Positions 10,761-21,073 of a stretch of DNA of 64,000 nucleotides are shown here, piece after piece (positions within the stretch are counted from its first letter, which is position 1; the number at the start of each line of letters is the position of its first letter). Position numbers and translations under genes: made by a program. The notes under the pieces are model-generated. The model was not told where the DNA came from, ran no database searches, and saw only the letters and a program-made list of their open reading frames with translations. The stretch comes from Smittia aterrima (Eukaryota; Arthropoda; Insecta; Diptera; Chironomidae), in assembly GCA_033063855.1 (NCBI GenBank), contig CP093831.1, forward strand, positions 25,668,001 through 25,732,000, given 5' to 3'.

Positions 10761-13678
10761 TCACAAGTAACTGTAAGCATATTTTCTCAAGTTTTCCGTG
10801 TAAGGCGCTTCCACCAAAACCGAAACGTTATGAGATTTTAAGAGACACGAACCTGGACCAGCCAAAGTCGCACGACGATCCTCAGACTTCTCCTCGAGTG
10901 GCTTGATTCCGTTTTCTAATTAAAAAGAAAGAAAAATAATTAAATTTCTTTGTTTTTAAATGTTTTCTACTCACCTTTGTCCCAAGCAATGTGAGGCAAA
11001 TGATTGAATGGCTGAAGTTCTTTGTCTTCCGGCGCTGACTTCGTATCTTCCTTTACACATCGAATAAGGAACATCGCAGTCGCTCCAATTAACGGAGGAA
11101 TACCAGCGATGATGAAGGGCATTGTGTAAGACTTTTGCGTGTCATAGATCTCGCCTGCGAGTGGTGGCCCTGCCGTCAAACCAAACGAGCACAAACCGAG
11201 AAGGAATCCAATCGCTTGTGCGGCTCCGTGTGGACCACAAATGTCGTAAGCGATCGGGCCGAGTAATGAGATGAAGCAGCCGTCGAATAATCCAAGTGCT
11301 AAACAAATTACGAGCAACATTGAATAATTTCCAGTTAGAGGCAAGCACATCGTCATGAGGCCAATGAAGTAGAAGGAAATTTGCTGGAGAAGAATGCGGT
11401 TGACTTTTGGCAAATCGGAAATCATTCCGAAGATCACGCGACCTAATCCTGACGTCAGTCCAATGCAAATTAGTGGAAGATTCTGATTGTTCTCTGGGAA
11501 CTTCTCGACAATAAATTTTCCGATGTGAACATAAGGAACGAAGTAGCCGAAGAGCGCGATAGGAATTGATACCGCCCAGATTATGTATTTCTTCTTCTTC
11601 CAGTTGTCGAAGTTGATGATTGATCGTGTGACGTTATAAAATTGAGAACGGCCGAGCTTCTTCTCTTTAGCTGGAGGTGGTGGCTGTAAAGGCTTGTAAA
11701 TGGCAGCGAAGACGATGACAAAGAACGACATGAGTGTCATCACTTGAAGGCAACGTTTCAATCCATAATTGAGGTCGATGTATGTTAGGAAGCCTGGCAT
11801 AACTGCAGTGAAGACGCTCGAGCCGGCAGTGACAAAACCATTGACTACTCCGAGATATTTCTTAAAATAGTGCCCGAGAATCGCCAAGGTTGGAGTGTAA
11901 GCAAGTGCAGCGCCAGTTCCGAACATGATCCCATAAGTCAGACAAAGTTTTGTGACGTTGTCTTCATCATCAACGAAGTACGACGACAAAAACATTCCTG
12001 AAGTCGTCAGCAATCCTCCCAAAAGAGTTGTTGTGCGCAATCCAAGCTTATCAACGAGTATTCCTGACACTGGAGAGAAGAAGAACGTTGCCCCGATCGT
12101 GAGTGACCCGACGAGCGCTGTGGATAAGAAATAAAATTGTTTAAGCTTTTCTGCAAACATTCGCAATGCGAAGAAGTCTTCTAATTACATAATTCCCTAG
12201 CGAGAATAAATTTGGAGCAGATGAAAGCAAAAACTGATAAGGCGACTTCATCTCCCGCGAATGAGAACACAATTTCATAAATAATCGCGAATTCTGACGG
12301 GAGCAGACCAAAAAAAAAGTTCATTATCAAGTGAATAAATCTTTTATGACTGGAATCTTAAGATATGAGCGAAATTTATCTTTTTGATGGCGAATTACTT
12401 TTGGCAAGTTGCACATAAATCTCCTGCTTTGTGTTTCTTTTGGAAATTCCTTTAAACTTGATTGCGTGTGACATTCAACAAATGAAGAGGATTCTAAATT
12501 TAAAGTTCAATAAATTGTAATGCGAACCCAAACAAAAAGGTTTCCTTAGTAACCTCAGCATGAGGTTCAACCGAATTGCATTCCAATCAAATAAATTGCA
12601 TTTCGCGTGAAATTGAAAAGAAGCCAACTCGCGTTCGTCATCAGAAAAACATTCAGCAATTGAAGAGTTTCTCGTTTGATTTGATGATTATGCGTACTCG
12701 CGAGGCGATAAATCATTTTAGTATCAGTAATTGAAGCGAGCGCGCGGTATTAGGAGGAAAACCTTTATCTAGATTCCAAAGTCGAATATCTCGCATGGCT
12801 ACTACTTGAAGTGCCTCAATTCTCTTTCTCTCACTCGTCTCTTATCACTGACCTTGATTCTTAACAATGGAGACTTGAGGACAATAAGAAAGAGATTGTG
12901 AAACTGTCTCTGAAGTTACATCAGCTGCTTTCTCACTTCCAGAGAAATTCGATTCTTTGATAAGAAAAAAAAGCCTTTCCCTTAGAAACGAAATTTGTTT
13001 TCGGACGTCCAATCGATTTAATTGACGTCCCGATCGATATTGAGTTACAGAGAAAACACATCGCGCGGTCGTAGAAAAGGAAAAAAAGCGTGGAAATGTC
13101 AAAAGAGGGAAATGCAATCAGTCGAAGAGAAAAAAAAACATTTTCATCAATCATCGCTTCGATAATCCGCCCAGTGAATTGTGCCACTCGAATTGACAGC
13201 GCACAAACAAATAATTGCGAACGTGGAAGATCGCTTAAGGGACACAAAGGAAAAGCAAATACGGTCGTCAAGTCGCGTCACGAAGAAAATCGACTACGAC
13301 GAACTCAAAATGGAAATTTTCGCGGAGAGAAGCCACAAAGGTGCAGTTAAGTTTTCATTTCCTTGTTCCAAGTTTGAGTCAATGTCCTCACTGTTTGTGA
13401 CATAAATAGAATTAGAGCAGTAACTTACATGCTTTGCTGGACGCCGCCTCGTCACCGCTTTCCTTCAACTGCCTCTGTAGACTCAGATAGATGACACTGT
13501 AGCAATTGATTATTCCAAAGAGAATCCCATTGCACAGGAAAGCTGAGATCATGACGAGGTATGCCCTCGCTCCACCATCAGGTGGCTCGATCGGAGCATT
13601 CTTTATCTCACGTGTCTTTTCGATTCTCGCCGGTGCGACGATGACATGATTTGTCGTCGTTACAAGTGATTCAGTCAT
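10761..13678 (-). CDS. Monocarboxylate transporter-like protein, SLC16 type (515 aa), copy 2 with altered C-terminus
   Basis: Three exons: 13429-13678, 10975-12117 and 10761-10915, summing to 516 codons in phase. Exons 1 and 2 are almost identical to copy 1 (7990-9513), including the ARAY replacement in the TM1 signature and GHYFKKYLGVVNGFVTAGSS. Exon 1 has an 18-residue insertion (SLVTTTNHVIVAPARIEK region). After the shared ELQPFN the protein continues with HLPHIAWDKG, then a 59-bp intron, then an exon starting ENGIKPLEEK (copy 1 has NGVKPLEEKFEE and stops) and running 38 residues further. The longer tail is cytosolic and could affect trafficking. It is presumably a monocarboxylate carrier. 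An extra intron downstream of the last exon cannot be excluded. Confidence 0.85.
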
Positions 13679-15007
13679 GACGAGAGTGTTTCTCTAATTT
13701 CTCCTCAAACTTCTCCGTTGATCGGTTTCAATTTCCAAAACTTAATTCGTCTTTTATGTGATCAAAATCTGCGAATGAACGTTTGTAGTCGACGACGAGC
13801 TCAAGCTCTTTGTGCCATTTCACGAGTAAGGGAATTAATTATTTCATTTTCTTTTGACACTTGGCTTGGTTCAGTTGCTTTTAATACGAGTGCAGTGATC
13901 AGATGTCTGTTGTTGTTATCACGTTAGTGCGGCTGATAAGAACGTGTTGCAATGTAATCACTTGTCGATATTTTAATTGTCCCACGCAATGATCACTTTC
14001 GAGTTTTTTTTTCTTTATTTTGGTAAACTTTTTTTTTTGGGGAATATTTTTGTTCGCAACACACAAAATCCGCTCTCAAACGCTTCTTCGACTTTTCACT
14101 TCAAACGATCGTAGCGAACTGAAGCTCACAACTAGGAAAAAGAGAAACACTCAAAAAAAAAGTTCTCTGCTTCACTCTCAGTTGCGAAACGACAAATGTT
14201 TCTTTCTTCTTAGCTCCTCGTGTTTACTTTTCTCGATTTATTTGACTCACATGTGCTTGCGATAAGAAATAATTTTCCAAAAACTGATTCTCGATAATAA
14301 TTTGAGTCAGAATTACTCAAAGTCAAAGGTGCAAGTGAAAGTGACTAGACAATTTTGTGGCTGACGAAATGGATTTGAGGATTGCGCGTACGTCGGAATC
14401 TATTTCTGTCATGGAAAATCGCTCTTCACGTCCACGACTTACGCTCATTCATAAAACGATTTCTCACGAATTCTGACGTCACCAGCTCATGCACTTTCAA
14501 CTTGACTTTTCCTCCTGAACAGAACTCCCTCACACAATTGAAACAAATTCGCCAACGTCACAACAAACAAACGCAATTTAATTCAATCAATTGATGGAAA
14601 ATAATCTAAAAACGAACGCAGATCAATTAAACGAGTTGAGTTGGCAAAATACTAAAAAAACTGGCGTGCTCAGAGTATTTTTTGTTGTTTTTTCGTTATC
14701 AATTTGCAACAGAGTTGTAATAAGCCCGCGGGAGGTGCGCAATATCAATCAACAAATAATAATTCGCCTCGCAGTTCATTGACAAAAAGTAAATTCGCTC
14801 AAGTTGTTAAAGGAAATCAATTAACATCAATTTAAGATCTTAACGGAAAGAAATCAATTAAAGGGTCTTGTCATCCGCCAATTCAATCAGACAAAGAATT
14901 TCGTTCTATCTTCAATTGAGATTCAATCAACGATGCAAACTATGTCGTCGTTTTAAAAGCGAATTTCGTTTCGCAGATTTATTTCAGTAAAAAGTTGTAA
15001 CAAAGTT
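13679..15007. other. Intergenic, upstream of MCT copy 2
   Basis: No supported gene. The first 60 bp match the upstream flank of MCT copy 1. Short plus-strand open frames here have no codon structure or family resemblance. The right end holds the 3' UTR of UFL1. Confidence 0.45.
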
Positions 15008-17483
15008 TTAATCTTCCCGATCACCGTCAGCGCCTTCCTTGTTCTTAGAAATCTTTTTGAAGTTTGCAGCTGTGTCCTTGATTTTTGGGATCAACTCATC
15101 AAGTTTGCTCGTCACGTCTGCTTTCACTTCATCTGAGTCAGCTTTGAAAAGAGTCAGCACATGCTCGTGGAACTTCAAAAGCTGTAAATTCTCTTCGTCC
15201 GACAAGTAACTCATCGCAAGGAAATCCATTATCGATGACACAAACTTGCCGGATGCGTGAAGCATATTTCCTGTCGCGATAGTGAAAATCACAAGGCACG
15301 CGAGATGAAGAACGAGCGATGGGTCATTGCACTTATAGAGCTGATCCAAAAGTCCTTGTTTGTGTGTTAAAATTATTTGTCTACAAAAGAAAATCAATAA
15401 GTTTTAAGTTTCATCAAAGTAAGCGAACTCACTTGTCTTTCTTCTTGTCAATTTTCTTCACGATCATTGAACAAGGCGACATCGCGTTCTCAGCTGCGAT
15501 AAGAAAGTCTTCCACACTTCCGTTCAACGACTTGTTAAGAGTGCTAAGTGATTGCTTGAAGGTTGTCGCGCACTCGACAGCGATTCGGTTTCTTTGCTCA
15601 ACAGCCAACTGACCAGCGCTTGTGACGTTCGGGAAACTCAATTCACTCTCAACGGCGATGTAAAATGCGATCTCATTGCAAAAGTCGGTTCCGAGACTTT
15701 TGAGTAAATATTTTGTGAGCTGAGCTTGCGTGTCGGTGGACGAGAACATCTTCAATCCTTTCTCGTAGAGACGAATGTCGTTAACAAGATTGTTAAGCTT
15801 GTCCTGTAACAAACTGTGATTCTGTTTTCGGTTTTGCATGCTGTTCTGAAGGGAAGTCTCGTAAAGCTCGTGAGCTTTGCTTTGAGCGTGTTTGTTCACT
15901 TGGAGATGATAAAAGTTGGCAATCTCACTTTCAAGGTCTTCAAGTCCATCGTTCTCCAAAGTCGATTTAATAGCTTTCTTGATGTCTTGAACAGAGACGA
16001 GACTGAGCTGCTGGTCTTTAGCTTTCTTTTTAGAAACAGCAACTTCCTCATCTGAACCGGAATCATCGAAATCTTTATTCTTTCCTCCTCGTTGATGTTT
16101 CTTTGTCGACTTGGTTTTCGTTTCACGTCCTTGAGCTCCGCCACCAGCTTTTCCACTCGCAGCTTTTTTCCGACGATCTTCACGTTTGTCTCCTTTACCA
16201 CTGAAGTCATCGATTTCAACATCTTTCTGTTTAATTGTCTTCTCGGCAATAAACTTTTGATAAGCTCCAGAATCAACTGAAGCCTTTGCATTAATCTCAG
16301 CAATCGCGTAAACTGGATTGAGCAACTGTTCAACATATTTCGTTGTGATGATAAGGCTGCCGAAGGTTTGAGTCAATCTTTGTTTACTTGGAGACAAAAT
16401 GTAGCTAATAAGCTTCTCAATATCTTGCTCGTCAATGACACTTGGTAAGATTGTGCTGATGTCTAAGAAACTGGAAGTTGCAATGGATTCTTCGAGAGTT
16501 GACTCAACTTGATCAATAATTCTCTGGCCAACCACACATTTGTTAAGGAATGTTAGCTTCTCGCCACTCAGTTGCTTCTGAATGAAAGGTTTTGGATCAG
16601 ATCCAACTCCAAGAGCTGAAACCGACTCAAGTTCCAAATATCCGTTTTGTTTAAAGAAGTTCCTGACCCATTCCGATTGAGTTCTCGTGTAAATGTGTGG
16701 AATGTAGCTGCCAGCGGTTGATCTCGATGAGATCGTTCCAGTTTGACTCACGTCGTTGGTTAACGAGAAGAAGATTCGCTCTTGAACTCCTGTTTGACTG
16801 ATGAGAGCCGTAATTGGCGTTGGCTTCGTTAATCCAGCAAGAGCTCCACGAATTTTCGATTTGCAACGAGAAATAAATGCAGCTGTGTAAAGCAATCGTG
16901 GATTACTCGAATCTTGCTTTCCAAAGATGATCCGACCGAGGTTTTTCTCAACAACTTCATGCAAGAGAAAGTCAGTTGGAAGATCGTAAGCTCCCGTTAA
17001 CTCAGCGACGTTGACCTCTCCGTTTTGGCTAAGTCGCTCATTGATTTCTGAAGCTATTCTGATGATGTAGTCGTTAGAGATAAGCTGACCGAGAATCAGA
17101 GTAACTTTAGCATCTTCGAGTGCAATTTGTTCAGCTACCGGTTGAATTTTCTGAAGATCCACGCAAAGCGATTTCGAGAGCTCAACAAGATTGACTCGTC
17201 CACCGTTAACGAAAAGCTCTTCCTCGATTTCAGTCCTTAACTGATTCTTTGTGAGATACTCTTTGCCGTCGGTGGTAAAGACGAGCTCTAACAAGCCCTT
17301 CTCGAGAAGCAAACTGACAACTTCGATGCAATTTCTTTCGGAAAGTCTAAAATGAAAAGAAAGTTGACACGAAGTCAAAAAAAAGTTTCTTTAATAATCA
17401 ACAAACCGAGAAAGTGTCGATGACAACTGCGCCTTCTGAAAGTCGGCAGCTAAACGCTTAATTTCGTCCCAATCCGCGTTCAT
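15008..17483 (-). CDS. Ufl1: UFM1-protein ligase 1 homologue (787 aa)
   Basis: Three exons: 17407-17483, 15433-17346 and 15008-15380, in phase, 788 codons including stop. The N-terminus MNADWDEIKRLAADFQKAQ...LSERNCIEVV and DGKEYLTKNQLRTEIEEEL...GGRVNLVEL match the UFL1 family, as does the total length (human protein about 794 aa). A Lys/Gly/Ser-rich low-complexity segment (KGDKREDRRKKAASGKAGGG, about residues 425-465) occurs mid-protein as in other UFL1 proteins. UFL1 is the E3 component that transfers the ubiquitin-like modifier UFM1 to targets, mainly at the cytosolic face of the ER, together with DDRGK1 and CDK5RAP3. The second exon also reads open past its donor, but splicing at GTGAGT restores the conserved C-terminus. 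Single-copy housekeeping gene. Confidence 0.95.
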
Positions 17484-17781
17484 TTTTCTATTTCCTGGAT
17501 TGTCTAGAACTCGTAAAATTATTATTTACTTTCGTTTTAAGAAATAAGCTTCGGGTGAACTAAGTTTTGATCGAAAATTGAGCTCAAAGCTTTGAAAAAA
17601 GAATTTTTGTAAGCTTCGAGGATATTAATGAAAACTCATGAAATTAATTTCTTATCAATTTTAGGAAATCAAGTCTTTTATTTAACTTTTGATGGAATAC
17701 ATTTTAATTTAATTAATTTTCTTTTATAAATAGTTTCATTTAAAACGCGCCTACGGTCAAGCTTGCACAATCAAAAATCTA
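17484..17781. other. Intergenic between UFL1 and tRNA-Asp
   Basis: Contains the UFL1 promoter and, from about 17750, the 5' flank (cggtcaagcttgcacaatca) that recurs next to every tRNA-Asp copy in the window. Confidence 0.5.
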
Positions 17782-17853
17782 TCTTCGTTAGTATAGTGGT
17801 GAGTATCTCCGCCTGTCACGTGGAAGACCCGGGTTCGATTCCCGGACGGAGAG
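17782..17853 (+). tRNA. tRNA-Asp (GTC), copy 1
   Basis: A 72-nt cloverleaf. Acceptor strands TCTTCGT and ACGGAGA pair with one G-U, the D arm contains the A box TAGTATAGTGG, the anticodon loop is CTGTCAC (anticodon GTC), and the T arm CCCGGGTTCGATTCCCGG holds the B box. The sequence is identical to copies at 22779-22850 and 40574-40645. It is followed by a T-rich run suited to Pol III termination. Confidence 0.95.
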
Positions 17854-17989
17854 ATTTATTTTTTGCATTTTTTTTTCTTTTAATGGGAAATTAGACTGTG
17901 CTTTATTTTGTACAAATTCGATTTGTCAATCTGACTTCATTTTGAGAAAATTATTCATATTGAGACTTAAGCGAGAATATGAAAAGGAA

Positions 17990-18070
17990 GAAATGTTCAA
18001 AATTTAAGCAAATCTTGATGAAAGAAAATTTGCAAAGTATGGGTTCGAATCCCAAGAAAATTCAATAGTA
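17990..18070 (+). repeat. B-box-containing repeat downstream of tRNA-Asp
   Basis: This segment contains GGGTTCGAATCCC (B box 18042-18052) preceded by a conserved AAGCAAATCTTGATGAAAGA stretch. Related copies lie at about 20690-20775, 23705-23775 and 40780-40870, with a weaker one at 42120-42185. Each lacks a full cloverleaf, so these are tRNA-like or SINE-like relics rather than tRNA genes. They travel with the tRNA-Asp/F-box duplication block. Confidence 0.5.
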
Positions 18071-18275
18071 ATAAAATGTTGTCTGCTACATGTTTATGAT
18101 GTCTATATTTTTTACATAATTTATGCTTAAATAAATTTATTTAAATTCCGTAAAAAATAGTTTTAAGATGAGAAGCGTTAATTTTTTCTTAAATTCATAA
18201 AAAAGTTAATGTCCTTTGCAATAAATTTCAAATTATTTTATTTAAACTTTCTTTCGTTTTATTTTCAGCATTTAC

Positions 18276-18653
18276 AATTCCTTATGTATCTTCAAATTCA
18301 ATGGAAAATCTGTAATCTTCTCGCTTATTTCTTTCAGCATCTCTCGTTTGTATCCATTCGTTAGGCAAACTTTTATTTCATCAAACTTTCTATTCATTTC
18401 TACCAAAGTTTGAAACATTTTTAGATTTGTTCTTTACATTAGACATTGACTCCATTAAAAACTTTAGGCAGCCATCATCAGCATGATCTAAATTCAGATC
18501 AACGATTGAGGTAGAAACTTCATATGCTACTTTGACCTCAAAGCAACATCTCTGAATGCATAGAGTTTTGAGCTTTGGCAATTTCATGACCATGTGGAAG
18601 ATCTCTCTGTTGTGGTCCACTGCGATTCTCAATTCTTCGATAAGATCTCTTTG
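18276..18653 (-). pseudogene. Decayed F-box-LRR gene fragment (C-terminal part)
   Basis: Reading leftwards from about 18653, QRDLIEELRI...FHMVMKLPKLKTL...VSTSIVDLNL...CLKFLMESMSNVK matches the C-terminal LRR region of the F-box-LRR genes, closest to 29107-30489. After a frameshift and small deletion near 18420 it continues in another frame as FQTLVEMNRKFDEIKV...MLKEISEKI, the family's extreme C-terminus. The 5' two thirds are missing, so it is a truncated, frameshifted copy at the edge of the array. Confidence 0.7.
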
Positions 18654-18832
18654 TTACGTTTCTTATTATTATGTAGATGTCAAATCAGCTAGGAAACTAC
18701 AAAACTTCAAATTTAAAAACAAGCGCACGCTTTCAGAAAAAGTAAACGATAAGGTTGAGAATAAATTTCATTTTCTTTATTAAAACTTTTTAACTTTAAT
18801 TTTATATTTTGGCACTCGCAATAAATCGGCGG

Positions 18833-20269
18833 TTAATTGTCGAAGCCAACAATTTTGCTCATTTCCTTTAGTGCCTTTTGGTCGACTCTCAACTCTTCGA
18901 ACTTTCTTTTCGTTGTTGCTAAAGCTTTAATCATTTCTCCACTTGTTGAGAAGAAACTGAATCTTGTAACGTTTGGCATTGACTTTAGTAAAAATTTCAA
19001 GCCAGCGCCGCAGATTGAATCTTCCAATTTTAGTTCAGTGATCGACAAAGATATTTTGTTCGAATCATCAAAATTCGCTTCGTTCTCTGACAAAGCCGGA
19101 AAATATTTCAATCCGAGAATCTTAAGCTTTGGCATTCCCATGATAACATTGAATTCTTCAACAAATTGTGCATCGAGTCGAATTGGCGGAGGTGGTCCAT
19201 CAACTATCGGATACAATCGAAGATCGCCTTGGCAGGTGATCTTCAATTCAGGTTTTCTGCGATTTCTTATTTCCATCCATCCAATCAATTCCGCATCGAT
19301 CGTTAATTCCTCCAGTTGATCGCTTTGTGTTTGAAGAAATTCCCGAAAGTTTTTTCGAACTGTTTCATTATGCGCAAAAGAAAATTGTGCATTAACGTCG
19401 TCATAGGATTTTTTGCTATCCATCGTAAAACTCTTGAGTTTGAATCGAAATAAATTGCAAGCTTTGTGGATGAATATTTGATGAACGTTTACTGATGAAA
19501 GTTTAAGACTTTTCAAGTTATAAAAGTTTGTGAGCATTCTCCCTGACGAAATCGTGTCGCGTCGATAATGAAATCCCCAGAATTTATATTTTAATTCGAG
19601 TGTCTCGACAGAAACAGAATTCATCAGAAATTTAACAAAATTTCCATTATAGTTTCCTTGATTTCGAATAAGTTCTAATTTTTTTAGCTTAGGAAATTTT
19701 AAAGTTTCGTTTGACGATAAACTTGGGGAACTCCATTGAAACATAAATCTTTCCAGAGAAAGACTTTCTACTGTTGCTTGGATTGATGAGACAAATCTTT
19801 TTTCGCCGTCATATTCAAAGAAACCGTTGACGATTTTAACATCTTTCCAGCAGCAATCACTTTGTAGGAATTTTAATTCTTTTTTGGTAACAGACAGGTG
19901 ACGTGTTCGTTCTATTTCAATACTCTTATATTGCCTCGAACTATTCTTCAACAAATCGTAATCTTTCCGACTCAGCTGACGTTTGTTATTAAAAACAATT
20001 TTAATTTTCTTCATTAGAACTTTCGAGGAAGCGATGAAGTTATAATAACTTGGACTGATTTCTGAGATCATCATCAAATCTTTGCCGTTTAAGTGATGAA
20101 AGATCATCTCAGGAATGTCGAGAAAACGTGAGAAGTATTCCAAAGGACTCATCTCACTCAACTCTGATAATTTGATGATTTCCTTCTTAGACTCAGAGTT
20201 TGTTTTCTTGTTAATTTTTTGCTTCAAATGTTTTTTGTTCATTTCAACCGTTGCTGTGATTTTCTCCAT
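18833..20269 (-). CDS. F-box and LRR protein (478 aa), array member 1
   Basis: Single coding exon. A Lys-rich N-terminal leader (residues 1-40) precedes an F-box-like domain at about 45-90 (FLDIPEMIFHHLNGKDLMMI...SPSYYNFI). Irregular leucine-rich repeats follow to the end (PKLKKLELIRN, SVETLELKYKFW, YNLKSLKLSSVN, DQLEELTIDAEL, PKLKILGLKYF, SITELKLEDS). F-box proteins normally bring substrates to SCF (Skp1-Cul1) ubiquitin ligases with the LRRs as recognition surface; this role is inferred from the family. A 5' UTR intron about 65 bp long (donor GTAAGTCG near 20345, acceptor TTTTTAG near 20282) is shared with the next copies. It is very similar to 21074-22390 from residue 45 on. Plus-strand open frames here are antisense shadows. 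Confidence 0.82.
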   Translation of the reverse strand: MEKITATVEMNKKHLKQKINKKTNSESKKEIIKLSELSEMSPLEYFSRFLDIPEMIFHHLNGKDLMMISEISPSYYNFIASSKVLMKKIKIVFNNKRQLSRKDYDLLKNSSRQYKSIEIERTRHLSVTKKELKFLQSDCCWKDVKIVNGFFEYDGEKRFVSSIQATVESLSLERFMFQWSSPSLSSNETLKFPKLKKLELIRNQGNYNGNFVKFLMNSVSVETLELKYKFWGFHYRRDTISSGRMLTNFYNLKSLKLSSVNVHQIFIHKACNLFRFKLKSFTMDSKKSYDDVNAQFSFAHNETVRKNFREFLQTQSDQLEELTIDAELIGWMEIRNRRKPELKITCQGDLRLYPIVDGPPPPIRLDAQFVEEFNVIMGMPKLKILGLKYFPALSENEANFDDSNKISLSITELKLEDSICGAGLKFLLKSMPNVTRFSFFSTSGEMIKALATTKRKFEELRVDQKALKEMSKIVGFDN

Positions 20270-20523
20270 TTCAATATTTATCTAAAAAGTAATTCGAATA
20301 TCAAATAATCCTTAAATTCCAAAAGCTGATAATGTGCGACTTACCTTTACGAATGTTTAGACTGAACTGGAAAAATCGTTAAAAAGGTTATTTCTAATTT
20401 TACCTGAATCCAAATTGAAGGAAAGTGCGGCTTCTGAGAAGCTGTTCTCGACGTTTCCAGGAATCTTAAGCTTCGTGACGTTTCCAAGAGAAAAGAAATA
20501 AAATTCTTTTTAAACTATTTTTA

Positions 20524-20567
20524 GCTAACGGTCAAGCTCACACAATCAAAAATCTATCTTCGTTAGT
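20524..20567 (+). pseudogene. Truncated tRNA-Asp relic with conserved 5' flank
   Basis: The flank (gctaacggtcaagctcacac ...) is the same as before the intact tRNA-Asp copies, but only the first 11 bases of the tRNA (TCTTCGTTAGT, 20557-20567) remain before the sequence jumps to the usual 3' flank. The tRNA body has been deleted. The copy lies upstream of F-box member 1, in the position an intact tRNA occupies upstream of member 2. Confidence 0.75.
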
Positions 20568-20689
20568 TTCGTTTTATCTTATTTTTTGCATTTCAAAGAA
20601 AACTCTTATTGCGCTTCAATTTGTGTAAAATTTTATTTGTCAATCTCACTTCATTTTGAGAAAATTATTCATAATAAAACTTGAGCGAG

Positions 20690-20775
20690 AATATGAAAAA
20701 GAAGAAATGTTCGAAATTTAAGCAAATCTTGACGAAAAGAAAGTTTGCAAAGTGTGGGTTCGAATCCCAAAAAAA
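20690..20775 (+). repeat. B-box-containing repeat, copy 2
   Basis: Same unit as 17990-18070: AAGCAAATCTTGACGAAAAG followed by GTGGGTTCGAATCCC (B box 20757-20767). It lies about 190 bp 3' of the tRNA-Asp relic, the same spacing as for copy 1. Confidence 0.5.
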
Positions 20776-21073
20776 CTCAAACATAATAAAATGTTGAATA
20801 ACATGTTTATTCTGTGTTCTAGATTTTTTTTACATAATTTAAGTTTAAATTTAAATTTTTTAAGATGAGGAGCGTTAATTTTCTCTTAAATTCATAAAAA
20901 AAAAGTTAATGCTCTTTTCAATAAATCATCTAGGAAACTAAAAAACTTCAAATTTTAAAACAAGCGCACGCTTTCAGAAAAAGTAAACGATAAGGTTGAG
21001 AATAAATTTAATTTTCTTTATTAAAACATTTTAACTTTCATTTTATATTTTGGCACTCCCAATAAATCGGCGG

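Noticed and set aside
18837..19319. Long plus-strand open frames opposite F-box members 1, 2, 3 and 5, conserved between copies
   Set aside because: They are antisense shadows: their conservation follows from the similarity of the sense genes, and they have no start context or family resemblance.
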